From Fasciolopsis buskii (Eukaryota > Platyhelminthes > Trematoda > Plagiorchiida > Fasciolidae), in NCBI GenBank assembly GCA_008360955.1, contig LUCM01008400.1, positions 193,248 through 257,247 on the forward strand: a stretch of DNA of 64,000 nucleotides, given 5' to 3'. The translations under genes were made by a program, and so were the position numbers. The notes under the pieces are model-generated. The model saw only the letters and a list, made by a program, of their open reading frames with translations, did not search any database and was not told where the DNA came from. Shown here piece after piece: positions 35,816 through 48,637 of this stretch. Within the stretch, counting starts at the first letter, position 1; every line of letters begins with the position of its first letter.

Positions 35816-38089
35816 ATCACTTTCAGCGCAGACCAAATGTTGGGGAATATCAATAAGTTTTCACTGATCCTCGATTTTGATCCACTGCCAGAAATAATCC
35901 AATTGTTTGGAGTCAATTTGAGTAAATCAGATTTGTATTGTAATTTGTTTCTGATGAGGATAAGTTACACTGTTGAACAGATTAATGAACCTATAGTGCG
36001 AACTGAGCTGGAACGAAGAGAATTGTCATGCTCATATAAGACCTTATGACAAGAACGAGAAAAGAACTGATGGGGACGAGAAAACGTGTTGAAGCATTGG
36101 AAAACTGCGATGTTGTTGGAAATCAGTGTGATGAGAACATTAGAGAATACCTTTTTTGTTATTTCATAGCAATCAGTCGTCATACTAGTTTGCCCCTGTG
36201 GATAGCATAGTTACCAATTGGGGTTGGAGCCTCGAATTGATCCATTATTGTGCCAGACACTTTCATAAAAGACAAGTGATACTTTTTAAGCTCATTGCGT
36301 CGATCCTCCTGTCAATATTTTTGTCCGCGCAAGTCAATGGAGGGTCAAAAATGCCAAAGTAACTGGTAAGCAGTTAACGTACCTGAACATAGGGACCATG
36401 AACATGTCAAAAGATCACGGCATGCATCTTAAACTTATAAAGATCATGGCGGAGATTCAGTTACTAACTAACCAATAATTCATATTTTTGGGAGAAAATT
36501 ACCAAACCCTCAGGTTTTTCTGCAAAGAATGGTTGTTGTGAAGGCTTAACAACCTTGAACCATAGATCAGCCACAAGATCTACCTTTCAACCAAGACTGT
36601 TGTCTTCTGAACAGCCACTGGTCTCGAGGGGACATTTGGCATGCGTCTCAGTGGTTGTGAACCAAATAGAATAAGCTTGTCAGAAAGCGCGTTACATATA
36701 AAATTCTCCCTTTTCAATACCTGCATTATTTGATTTTCGCCTCTTGTTTCTTGTCTTGTTGTCCGGACCTGCAGGTGAGCATGCCCACATCAGACAGGAT
36801 AGTTGTTAATATTCTCATTGTAGTCCAATCGATTGTTACTCAGCCTACTACTTTATCTGGCCTGGACAGTGGTAGGTCACGAGTGATAATCGGTTTACGG
36901 TTAGTTGATAAATGGGGGGGACACCACTATCTTGGGAGTTAACATATATTGCTTGTGAATTAAAGTTAGAAATCCATAAAACGGATGATTATCGCCTACC
37001 CGCTTCCACCTGGTTACGCGATTTCGTCGCTTGGCCGTCCAGACTGGCCTCCGGTTACAAATTCAAACATCCAGGATGAACTAGAGATTGAATGTGCACT
37101 CTACAAGCATAAGTATGCTTCTAATAATAGTATACCGATGAACTTTTAATTCCCTCAGCGGATTGTGGTGAAGGTTCATGGGATTAATTCATCAGGTTTC
37201 AATTTTGATCAAAGGATAAAATAATTCGGTTGGAGCGACAAAGCTCCATTTTGCAGAAAGAAAGTGTGGTGGACGATGGGTTATGGATACACCCTTCGGT
37301 ATTTTCCGATAACATGGACTTGGGTTGTTGGATCAAGATTACTGAGAAATGTGTTGTTTTTCCTTTATGGTCTTCTGACAAATTGTTTTCACGTACTCCT
37401 CGAACGAACTCTATGGGGAGTTCTATGGGAATCGTATACCTTAGTCATACGGCGCGTCTCTTCAAAGCACTACTGAGCGGCATCAAAATGACCAAGTGCA
37501 TAAAGCCCTGAGTGAACTAGTATTTGGTGTGATATGGCATTTGCATTGAGTCGACAAATAATTTTTCGGATGACGATTGTTTTGTACGTATTCATTGAGA
37601 AGATCCACAGATTCTTTCACTTCTGCGAACTTGTCGCTTTATCCCAAACAGTTATTGAAGTCTTTCGGCGCCACGAGTTGTTCATTATGCCTTGGTTTGC
37701 AACATGTCCTCATAGGTAAATGAGAAGGCCGATTACACGAAATTTCTTCTCGACACCTCGCTTTGGGCATTTACACATGATGAGAGTAAGCTCAGCTGCA
37801 GGTCAGGAGAGCGGGACAAAATTAATAGAGGCACGCAACGGTACAGTCAAGATGTTTATTGGCAAGCATATTCCATGCGGCTCATAACCGCCGAAGCTGT
37901 ACGGGTTACCCAAAACATCAGGCTCTTAATTATCTCGGGATGGAAGGTATAACAAATGAGAGATGTTTCAAAGATTCAAACTCATACATTTTGTATGACA
38001 ATTTTCAAAGAGCGTTTTCGATCGAGTTTGATTTAAACTGTTTTCATGAAATAATTTACCATAGGATATCATCGCTCAGTTGACCAGTA
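35816..38089. other. Intergenic stretch, nothing assigned
   Basis: Frames up to 99 codons (35750-36049 overlaps the element end) and two overlapping frames at 37230-37511, none recognised. Confidence 0.4.
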
Positions 38090-38275
38090 AGAAACCAGGG
38101 AAGCACTGTACAGCTGTTTCATCCTTGTTGGGAATCATCAGCAGTGCATATCCACCGCGCCCGAACTGGGACGCGAACCCGGGACTGTTTTGCCTAACCG
38201 TAGCTACTCAAAGCACTCAAGCTCTGGCTGTAAATTACGTTGTTTCATCTGATACTCCCCACCAAAATCTGTCTG
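38090..38275 (-). repeat. tRNA-like repeat with B box, minus strand
   Basis: On the minus strand GGGTTCGCGTCCC is a good B box, with GCTACGGTTAGG upstream as a possible A box, then GC-rich sequence and ATGAAACAGCTGTACAGTGC downstream. The layout is that of a SINE. No other copy seen in the window. Confidence 0.45.
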
Positions 38276-38898
38276 TTCTCTAAGTACATTATGCTTCAAA
38301 AGCTCTAGACTGTCGGCTAAGTATATTTTAATCTAACCAAATTCTATTGTGCTTTGCCATGGAACAGCCCATCATATCATGAGTGGAAGTCGTAAGATTC
38401 GTTGTAATAGTCATATGGGTTCAAGCGCACGGGTGATCGTCAATGACCGAGCGTTAGACCACAAGGGGACACTGGGACTTTAGTTCTCAAATCTAATGGG
38501 CTTACTCATCTGGAACAACCGGTAATCCACAATGCTATACAATCTTCACTTGTCCTGTTTTCTATATTTAGTGGGCACGGATTTGGATCACGGAGAAGGT
38601 TATGCGCTTAGCTGTGGACTAGCCGTCATCATGCGTGACGTTGGAACGGCCAGTAATCTGCTGTACCCGAAGAAGTAACAATGGAAACCGATCAACTGGA
38701 CTGAGGAACCAGTATTTATGGATATAGCACAAGCCTAATAGCAGCGTGACAATATAGGTACAGTTTTACAGATGAAGGCAAAAAACTAGAAAAGACAACA
38801 AACAGTACGGAAGCAGGAAGTGCTCTTCTGTGTTCTCGCCGTAAACATTTTGATATTTTTGACAATATTATTTTATTAGTTTCTATAGGGCAGGAGTT
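38276..38898. other. Intergenic stretch, nothing assigned
   Basis: No coding or repeat signal. ATGGGTTCAAGCGC near 38415 is weakly B-box-like. Confidence 0.4.
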
Positions 38899-39135
38899 CT
38901 ACAGACAGATTATACAGTGATCGTATATCCTGAGACATATCACCCAGGGTCTGCAGCTAGCAACAATCCTCCTTTCTTGGGTCTCATACAGGAAGGTCGA
39001 GTACAACAACCGATACCAAAGGCGACGCCATTTTTTTACTTCCTTGCTAACCCATAGCATGATTGTCTTATCGCTGCCTCCAGCCATACCCAGCAAGTGC
39101 AAAAGAGCATGAAAACATAAACGATGGGCGACCAT
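38899..39135 (-). pseudogene. WD40-repeat-like fragment (uncertain)
   Basis: A 78-codon minus-strand frame contains GGSDKTIMLWVSK, which fits the end of a WD40 repeat (GS-DKTI-LW). Then, after about 25 residues, it has RRIVASC, which fits the start of strand c in the next repeat. The spacing is right for two adjacent repeats and resembles intraflagellar-transport WD proteins, though that is only an impression. The flanks do not continue the fold and splice sites are weak. Either a decayed gene copy or an isolated exon; chance cannot be excluded. Confidence 0.3.
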
Positions 39136-41689
39136 GAACTATTCGTCTCCTGGGCAACAAGGACGGGATGGGGTCATTATCTCCTTCAGAGGATGCGTAT
39201 CAGCAACCAACACTCTATGACACCCCTCATCACTGCTTACCTAGTGGTTCCACCAGACTTGTAGATGTTTCGGAGATTTTGGTGGTTGACTACGGGCAGC
39301 CACCAAGCGTCTTCACTTTTTAGCGCGACCGTAAAAGGTACTCTACGAACTATCAGTTTACACTCTTTCCTTTAGACAAAACCGGGTGTTATGGCGACAC
39401 CACAGGTGTCACAGGTTTGCGAAAGCTGATCTGGTTTTCGCAGTTCGTGAGGTGACCTCTTCCCCAAATCACTGTCAGTTGTAATCAAGCCTCCGAAGTA
39501 CCTAAGTCAACTGAATTCCGCTATCTGTTAACCGCAAAGGGTGAGCGCAAGTATAAGCTCCTTCCGGTTTTGATGAAGTACCCTGCACTTAAAAGATACA
39601 AGACGTACTGTACCGTAATCGTGCCCATAGAAGTAGCTGGACCAACCACTGAGTGACCATTTGAAAGGAAATCACACCATCCTAATTGTAACGGAATATT
39701 TTGATCTAACTATTGAGTTTACCTTATTCACAACGTTTTGATAATTTCGGACTGCGTTGGGTTTCTTGGTAAATAGTGTTCCGTATTGTAAGCGACCGTC
39801 CTCTGTCATAGCTTATCATATAGTGACTATTTTGAGACTATAGATGTTACAGTCGATCCGTTATGAGTCGTCATTAGTGTTTTAAAACCTGAAAAAGGAA
39901 AAAATGACGTCTGCTTTGGCTTCGACTCGTCAATCGACAGTCGATTCTATCTCCCGCTCTCGCTAGCTCTAGAGAGAACAGCCAAATCGAGCAGACACAA
40001 ATGTTCGTTTAGTAATCAAAATGAAACCGCTTATATTGGTCTTCTACGAATAACACTCACTGATCAGATCATTTGCTGATTAATCTGGTTCATCACTATT
40101 GATTGACTTTCTCATACTGCATTTTTGTTCAGATTATCGAGTGGCGTAATCGGTCCAACATCACCGCAGAAATGTCGATCTCTGAACAATGTAATAGATA
40201 AGCCTAATTAAAATTCGCCAGCCTTACAAATGGTGACTTTTTATCATTTTCTGATAAGGTCTTTAATCTGAACGAATACATGTGAGACAAACATCGCAGT
40301 CACCAAAATCCTGGTGGAATTATAGCAGTTTACTTAACAATAAAATTGCATTTACTTTTGAAAAGTCAGACATTTCCGGTGTTTGGCTGTCGTAATGAAT
40401 ATATTCGCCATAGAAATCCAAGCAAAAAGAGTATGTTTCTAAGTTGCCGATTTTAAGGATGTTAGCTGATAATGGTCTAAACACAATTTTCCTTGTTGCC
40501 AGTCTGTGGATGAACCATGTTATTGCGCGGGCGGGCCACCAGTCTAGGATCAAGGTCAAGATCCGTGTAGACGGAATTAGGCAAGGGGGGACAACAAGCA
40601 GTTTGACAGCAGCGACGAATACGTTGGTGGATAGAACTTTTTAAGCAGTAGCTGATTAGGGTGACAACCATGGTTTAGAATCAACGGATGGACTCCGAGT
40701 TTTAGGCAAAGGCATTTCATGGTCGTCTGGTACCCCCATACGAAAATTTTCCCCGTGCTGTCAGACAAACGGCTAAGTATCGAAGACGTTTTCCTCCTTA
40801 GATAGTAGACAATCAAAAGAGCTTGACAACTTGGTTTATTTTAACCGTAGGGAATTTGAGTCGTTTCGGGGCGAAAATACGGGATAAGATAGAGACAATT
40901 ATATCGCACTCAGATAGCCCAAGTACCTTGCTGATTGCCCACTTTTCATTGCAGTAGTCCACAAACACGGTTTGATTCCATTCTATGATTATCGGAATGA
41001 CATTGACAACCAATGACGGCAGTCCAAACGTGCACATTTTCAAGCTTTATGTCATCATCCAGTTGCCGACTGCTGGTGCGCCGAATTTAATCTACTCACG
41101 TGCAGCATGAATCTTGCCTATGTCATCACATGATTCCCATCGGTTTTAGTTTTGACGTGACCCCACTGACTAATTTCAAATTTTACAACTTGAGGGATAA
41201 AGAAATTTTCGCTACAGTTCACCTAAGTTCATTGTTCACAATCCAGCGTCATTCGTAGCTGCTAATGTATTTATGACTATACTTCTGTGAAGTCACGTGG
41301 TCACTTTCAAATGCCAAATAACACATACTCAGTCTTAACTGCTCATTTTCAGACAAATAAAACGTATGATGTTGGTTTTTGCCCAATTCGCGTCCTGACA
41401 AACTTGAGGTCCATTGTGCGTAGGACCAAGTCAACTCGTAAGGCCGATCTATTGACAGAAATGCAGAAAAAGCTAGAAGAATAGTCAAAGAATATCTTAT
41501 AACTAAGCTGTTTATAGAGGAGGAAGCAATATGATAGATGCTACGAAAGCCTTGGCCAGTAACCTAGTCCGAATACGGTCAGTTAGACTATTGGTTTGGT
41601 GTCTGCATTATGACTGGAGGCGTTGGGTAGCATGAATCTGTGTCATAGTCAGTATCATTCATACTTTAGTATAAGGCAGACTAGATTGG
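39136..41689. other. Intergenic stretch, nothing assigned
   Basis: AT-rich; small frames only (up to 79 codons). No repeat partner found. Confidence 0.4.
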
Positions 41690-42000
41690 GTGGGGAGCGT
41701 AAGTGACCCCGTAGCGCGAACCAATTGGAGAAAAGTTGTACAACTAAGTAAAAGCGATTGTGTCAAAAGTACTTCCCAACAGACAAAGGCCGCATTATCG
41801 ACAAACAAGCGTAGTATTGTCAAAACGTATCTGAACAACACGATTCTCCCAAACGAGAGCTGCATCTCAAGTCGTCACGCAGGAGAGTGGGACCAATACA
41901 GCCATGGAAAGAAAGCAAGAGTGTTCAGCACACGACCGAGAATGCTCAGCTTGTCGAAGGACGTGTCGTACTCAAAAGTGGTTCGGAAAAAATAATGTGT
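41690..42000 (+). repeat. Repeat family D, copy 1
   Basis: Aligns in the same orientation with 57170-57505. Shared blocks include CAACAAACAAGYGTA-like sequence near 41800, CAAGTCGTCAC, GAGACCAAYA-like sequence, and GTGGTTCGGAAA near the end. Identity is moderate, so both copies are old. Copy 1 keeps a 101-codon frame that copy 2 lacks. Confidence 0.65.
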
Positions 42001-42037
42001 GCAGTTGAGTAAGATCCGTGAAAAATCCTTTGTTTCT

Positions 42038-42209
42038 TTGTGCGGTCAAGCGGATTAGGTCGTAGGGTTTTTAACTGAGGGCCGCGGCTTCGAATCCCAT
42101 TTCCAGTTAACTACTCCATTTGACAGTCTTCTGTCGGCCGCGGCCCCCTTCCTGAAAAAATGATGTATACTGTTATTTTATTAATGAAGGAAGTGAAGAG
42201 TCAAAAGAA
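42038..42209 (+). mobile_element. SINE-A copy 2
   Basis: Eroded tRNA-like head (GCGGTCAAGCGGATTAGGTCG and B box GGCTTCGAATCCC), then the family body CTGTCGGCCGCGGCCCCCTT and an A-rich GAAGGAAGTGAAGAGTCAAAAG tail. Confidence 0.85.
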
Positions 42210-43694
42210 ATATTTATCAGTCCTTTGCAATCTGTACTAAATCTGACCCTAAATTGGCGCCCTACCGTTTTTCCCCCAAATGCACTCATCTCCCCTACAT
42301 GATTTGATACAGTGGTACTGTCCGGTCGTTTCACTCATTTCTCCTGGCAAGTGCGTGCGTTACTAAGAATCACGTTACAAAAACTAACCGCTGATTTCTA
42401 CCGTATTCCTAGTTATTATTCATTCATGAAGGTATACCTTATTCTCGTCAAATAATCACTTCTACTCCTGCTTTCTTATTCGGAGAAACATTTTTCGTAG
42501 ACTGTCTGTATCGGTGAATGGATTGAGTGACTGTCCACATGCTGTTCTGGTATCAGAACAATCCTTCACATCAGCAACATCTCATGGTTTACACCCTATA
42601 TAAGCCATGGGTTTTCAAGTCTCCTTGTGACGAGTGAGTATATACTAGCGAAGCTCTATTGTTGTTCTTTACTATACACTGGCCCAAACCAATGTTTGCA
42701 CTCCGGGCTGCATTATATTTGCTCACTGTTATGATCCCGAGAGACCATTTGAAGTCTGTTCTATCCCTGTCCTAACCGGAGCTTTCGAGCTTTGAATGGT
42801 TTTACAAAGACTTTTGAAAGAGTATGTAAGCTAAAGTTCCAGCTATCTAAAATTCTCGCGCCCACCTATAGGGCGAGATGTACATGTGTATAAGGACAGC
42901 GCCTGGTCTAGATTGGGCCGTTGAATTTGTATCACAATATACTGTTGACATTCGCGTGATAAGCATCCCAGCCAGCTTCGTCTATTTGATGCCAGCTGTT
43001 GCACATCAGGGAATTTGGTGCGTTAATTTAAAACTTCCTGGTGCTGTGAGAAAACGTCGTCAACAAACGATGAAAACCGTTTGACCATGGGTTTATATTT
43101 GAACAGAGTCGTCAAGATCCAAACAAACGGAAAAATAGGACATCGGAGCACAAGGCCATTCGGCAAACTGATTCCTCTGCGAAAAAACTGAGGCAGGAAT
43201 CGACTGATTTATTTTCTCAGTTGTGTTCACAAAGGGCGCCGGATCAAATAGTTCATTCCATATAAACAATTTGGATGCCTCAGTTATTACTTAATGCGAC
43301 CGTCAGAAAATAATCTTTGGACTTCTGAATGATTTATGGGTAATTAGTGCGGGCAACTCGATGGCCCATGGCTTTCACTTAATAGAGCTCATACAGTATC
43401 AGTAAGTTGTGTGCATAGAACATCCTGGAAATCACGTTTGGCCATGGATTTTTCCGTCCTTAAGCCCCCTCTGGACATCACTTGGTAGCTTCGGTTTATT
43501 GGTAGCAGCAGTAATCTGATTTGGAATAAAAACATTCCCTCTCCGAGAATGCAGCCGCTGGTTAAGTTTACGCTAGACTATCAAGTCGCGTGACTCGGTA
43601 GCCGTTAAAGCCGAGTGCTGGTAACTCGGAGCAGTAACTGCACTAGGAATCGATTTATCAGATCTGACACGTTCAATTCAAGTGAAAGCCTAGG
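42210..43694. other. Intergenic stretch, nothing assigned
   Basis: No repeat partner or coding signal recognised. Confidence 0.4.
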
Positions 43695-43840
43695 TACATA
43701 CTGTGGACACGTGATTGGTCATTTTAGGACCAATCCAAACAGTGCCGATTGATATCGATAGATCGCCGTTCGGCAAGTGTGAAATAAGGGTAACAGAGAA
43801 CCAGTCGTTTGTTAGATCTTTGTGTAATTGTCTCCGTATT
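43695..43840 (+). repeat. Repeat family E, plus copy
   Basis: Inverted relative to 31575-31730; shares AGGACCAAT, GTGCCGATT-like and AACAGAGAACCAG blocks and the peptide TVPIDIDRSP. Confidence 0.6.
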
Positions 43841-46785
43841 AGTAACTACATTCACACGATAAGTATTCGTCCGCGGTGCACGTTGTCCAAATTTCTGTTT
43901 ATTGTGCTCTAGGATGGGCTGACAAAACAGCCTGAGGCCATTAGGTGGCAGTTTTGGGCTGCTACACGACGAGTAACCCTTTAGTTAGCAAAAATGTCAG
44001 TGAACGCCTGGAGACATAGACCTACCCATTCTTATTTTTAGAGTCGTCTTTGGGGTTTAACCTGCTGTGAACAAACTGGGGATCCAAAGTTGGCTTCAGA
44101 CACAACTATACACAAAGGAAAATGGCGCGAAAAGCGCGACCGAATTAAGGACGCCTTGCCATTCTCGGTTGAGTCCATTATGTAACAGCCAGTACTAGTA
44201 AGCTGTCCTGAGGAGACAGTTACTCGCTTCAAGCTTAGTGAACATAAATTCGAACCTAAATCATTATATCCTTGCTGCAAACCTTGCATATGTTAGCCAA
44301 TTTGATGAATAAACTTAATGTTTGCTACCCTGTTTTTTGTTTGAGTGGTTCTTGGTTAAACAGTTCAAACTTCATGCTATAATCAAATTTCCTTACCTTT
44401 AAATACCGATTTCTCCTAATACTTGATACCATTTCCTCCTTATGGAGTCAGCCAGTAGCTGTCACCGTAAGCACAGAGTATATTTGGGAAATCCCATTAT
44501 CGCTGCGCTGATCGGGATCAGACTACTTCTCAGTCCCGACGTAAGACTAATTCAGATAATTCGACATCGGCGATATGACGGAACAAGGTTGACTACATGG
44601 GTCAGCTTGCTGTTGCAGTGTTCTCATCACAATATACTGGATTTGTTTTCGTGTACCTATGCTCGAAATGTTAGCACTGTCATGTGATCCAAATAGCAAA
44701 CAGTTCAACCTTCTAAGTGGAGGAGGCAGACACTTTGTGTGTGCGTGTATGCATTTATGTTTGTGTGTGCAAAGGATAAAAGACCGCAGCAAAGCCATTT
44801 GGAATGCAAGCAAGGAGCACGTGGTCTGAAAATGACCACACACTAATTGATATGCTGACGGATAGAACAAATTCGTATAATTTCACTCATCCATAACTAT
44901 GTTGGAGGTTGCTAAGACCGGAAGCGAGGAATTTTGAGGTCGATGACTCCTGTTGAAGGGAAGCAAATGACAGTTGCTCAAACCAGGCGAAAAACACCGT
45001 GCTAGCGAGCAAGTTGATGTCATCATACTCTGGGAGGACAGAACGATGGTTCAGAATGTCAAATCCAAATGATGGCGTGAGTCGACACAGCTGGGTAAAC
45101 AATTAAAAAAATGGCCACGGAAAAAGTTAATGTGAATTACCGTTTTAAGTGTCTGATTTACTTTTCAGTGGATTTTGTTTGTTTGGACCTAGCAATCGTA
45201 TATCTTCAGTTGAAATGAGTCCCACACTTTAAAGTAGGAAATACTTTAAGATTAGCCTGACTCGAAGCCATGCTTAGTTTTAGCGGAGACAACAGGCGAA
45301 TGGTATCAATTTAAGTACTTCTCATCTATCATGTGTGAGGGACCAGCGCGAATAACTCGTCGGTGTATTATTGGGAAAAGTGCTGTGGTCAGCCCCCTAC
45401 AACTTCGCCGTATCTTGCGTACACAATCAGCCGACCAGATCAGCGGCAGACAGCATGTGATCCAGAAGCTTGAACATTTATCGAGTCTCATTGGCCTGAA
45501 GATATTCCACAGTCAGGATTCATCTATATGTCATGAATAATCATGCGATTTGTGATTAAACTTGAACGAACTCATCTTTCAGCTGTCGTGATCTCGTTGG
45601 CTTCAACTGCACAGCGTGAGTTGAAGTCACCCCTTTACGTATTGTCAGTCAGTAACTGTGCCTCGTTGCTTTTGATCGAATTAAGTACCGCCGTTTCAAA
45701 TATGAATACTGCATGTGTTTTTAGTAGATGAACCTATTGTTAGATTCCTCCGTGATTTGGACTCACCTAACTTTTGGTAAAGATAGTTGCGAAATTCCGA
45801 TGAATCGCAATGAAAAACCATAGGAGCTTTTTATGTTTTGTTAAAATTCGAAGTTTCTCCAAGTAGTTTCGTTCGTGGATGTTCTACTATCCGAAAGGAA
45901 ATATTGTTCGCCGAAATCATTACATGAAATAAAAGAAAAAGGTAAGAAAACAAACACTGGCACAGGCCGAGATGAACAAATTAAACGTCCTGGTCGATGC
46001 TAATGAGATTTTCCAGCGGGATGTCTGGGGACTTGACAACCTATAGCTTATTGCTGGCGCCAGTGGTATACTTGCATTCATAATATTTCTTTGCATGGAC
46101 GGTTTTGCATTTACTAACATCGGTTTGTCTGTTACCACCGTTTTGTTCATCTTGCTCACCAGTAAAAATGCTCTAAATTAGCAACTGATCAGGTACAATA
46201 AAACGGAAAGTGTCGTGGTTACCATGAAGGAATAGAAGCACGCGGTCAACCCTGTTTCAACGATAAATAACGGCATGAGGTAGTAAGTGGTGCCAGATTT
46301 GCCTCGATGTTTGCGATATTCGGATTTCCACATTCATGCACTTCTCCAATTCGAAACACTTTCACTGTAACGTTGGTTCGTGTTGGCCGCTAAGAAGGCT
46401 TCATGGTTCATTGCGCATGACGCGTTTCTATCTCGTTTTTACTTAAGCCTTGAAATGCTGATGGAAATAAGCGATGCAAAGATAAGGCTATAGTCAATTT
46501 TCGCGCTCGGCCTCTGTTTCATTTCGGTTTGATTTAAATGAGCTCCTATTAGAGATATGCCGTCTAAACTATCAAGTGCCGGAGACTGACAGCATCTGTG
46601 GTTCTGCATGACCACGGAGATATTCGACACCGATAGAGGCGAATTTCAACTTTGGCAACGTGTCTCCTATCCCGCTCCACGAAAGCAATGTTAAAATACT
46701 AGAACTACTTTTTCTCCAATTAGGAAACATCAGCTATGCAATTTGACTTCGTGAAACAATAAAATTCGTGAAGCAAGTGGGACAC
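43841..46785. other. Intergenic stretch, nothing assigned
   Basis: Small frames up to 107 codons (44547-44870 minus) overlap others on the opposite strand. Two successive plus frames at 45331-45540 and 45543-45731 are not recognised. Confidence 0.4.
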
Positions 46786-46892
46786 TCTTACATGCAAGCT
46801 TTATCTAGTTATAGAGTTTGTAAGGAATTTGAACCTCTGACCCTTTCGGTGACAGACGCTTAATCCATGTGATTACCTCCGGTCAGGAGATT
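46786..46892 (-). repeat. SINE-B: tRNA-like repeat, copy 2
   Basis: On the minus strand ATGGATTAAGCGTCTGTCAC and CAGAGGTTCAAATTCC match the tRNA-like part of the copy at 2205-2380 and supply a better B box (GGTTCAAATTC). Confidence 0.55.
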
Positions 46893-46898
46893 ATGAAG

Positions 46899-47199
46899 AT
46901 CATTGCTTTTTAACGACAGTCTTAGTAACAATGACGATGGCAGAGTAGAGATTTTGAGCAATGTCGGGAGGTATCTTGTTGTGTGTCCGACTCAGAATGA
47001 GACTCAATCAACAAAATTTATCAAACGGATTTTTCAAGAGATGCGCAGCATTCTGCGAAATGAACGTAATTCAACTGTGGCACAATTGCGCCATAATTCT
47101 TCAAATCTGCGTCAAATCATGATTACAAGCCACAAGCTCATTCGTTCAGCAGATCATCTGTGCACCGAAGTGAGTGGAGTGAACCGTTTTGACGTTTAG
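46899..47199 (+). other. Unrecognised 98-codon open frame with a good donor
   Basis: Polar, Asn/Arg-rich peptide (for example STKFIKRIFQEMRSILRNER) with helical character and few rare residues. A consensus donor GTGAGT occurs at 47171, and an AG occurs at 46897-46898 but without a pyrimidine tract. It might be an exon of an unseen gene; no family is recognised. Confidence 0.2.
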
Positions 47200-48552
47200 T
47201 TAGCCAAAAGAGCAACTTAAATACAAATGGGCAGTGTATTAGAGTCGGATTGTGTTCCCGCCAGGGTGCACTGCTCAGTTCTTGAAATCCTACATAAGCC
47301 GGTATTTATATTAGCCCAGTAAGAACAGTTTGTACTATCAATGGTTAGTTTACGCGCAACCAATTTGCCTGCATTTTGCGCTAGACTGTGTGGCAAACCA
47401 CTGCGGACTTGCTCAACGTATTCAAAAAAATATGTGCGGCGACATGTAGTTGTTTCACTTCCACCGTAAAACACGTATGATCAGATGAGAGCTATGATAC
47501 AATTAATTTCGTGATTTTAGTGTTCATACCAAATGTAAAGAGAATAAATTCCAAATCGTGAATCAGAAGAAGTTCATGAAACCATTTCTAATCATGTCCG
47601 GAAATTCCAAACACACGGTGCAGCCGAGTACCCCAGCAATTTAGAACTACGGTGACCAAAAGATAAAGCAATTCAACAAATTACTTTGAGCCCACTAGCT
47701 TTTCCAATATTTTGACGCACATATTTCTGGATAGGAATGCTTCCATACTTCCTGCATAGCAGCTATTGATATTCAGCAATCAGATTCATGCAACCGAAAT
47801 TGTCTATTACACAATGAAATCAGTAACAAGCTCTCAGTGTACAGGTATAACCGTCGTTAGACAGGTTTTTCTGACGGTTTCTTGTTCCTAACAAAAAGAT
47901 CCTCACCTTATTCATGCAGTTTCTTGTCACTTCAGCACATTTTCTCATCCGCATCATGTCGTTTCTCGTTCCTGTCATGTAAGTTATTATTTGTATCTGG
48001 TAGGCCTCCGTCGGTCCACATCTGTTCCCATCGTAGGTTCATGCAATTGGCCAACACAATGTAACGTATTCTCTTCAGAAATGAATTGGAATTCAAACCA
48101 CGTTTGCCCATCATGCCTCCAAACGATCGATTTGTTTCTGATAGTGTATTAAGACCGAATTTACCCAGCCTACAGTAGCCTTAGCCGAATCACGCTAATC
48201 TAAAATGTCTTCCGATTCGCTCCTTCCCATCATTCAGCCCCAGGACGAACAAAATGGAATGGATGTATACTTAGAACGCGACTACATATTTTCAAATTTC
48301 GATAATGCCTCGATCGATGTGAATGAATCTCGGTCATAGGAAGCACTGTTCATGAGGGCAACCTCGTTGAATGCTGGTTCCCACAATGACAATAAAATTT
48401 TCTGTCAGTAACTCCTAACAGTGAATGCGTCAGGAATTTGTGCAGCCAAAATCGTGTTTTTGGCAAGTCAGTTCATTATGTTGTATTTCACTGGGCACGA
48501 GGAGCCAGATGTTCCGCAGGATGGGAAATACACTTGCGCTCTATGCATCACA
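47200..48552. other. Intergenic stretch, nothing assigned
   Basis: No repeat or coding signal recognised. Confidence 0.4.
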
Positions 48553-48637
48553 AGGTTGGCTCCACTAGCCGAAAACGAACCTGCGACCTTGCGGTTACCG
48601 GGCCGTTGCTTTTTCACTGAGCTACCTTGGACACGGC
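48553..48637 (-). repeat. tRNA-like sequence (decayed tRNA or SINE head)
   Basis: On the minus strand AGGTAGCTCAGTGA (A box), then CGGTAACCGCAAGGTCGCAGG, then GGTTCGTTTTC (B box). Spacing is tRNA-like, but the D stem and T stem do not pair fully, so it is not an active tRNA gene. Confidence 0.5.
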
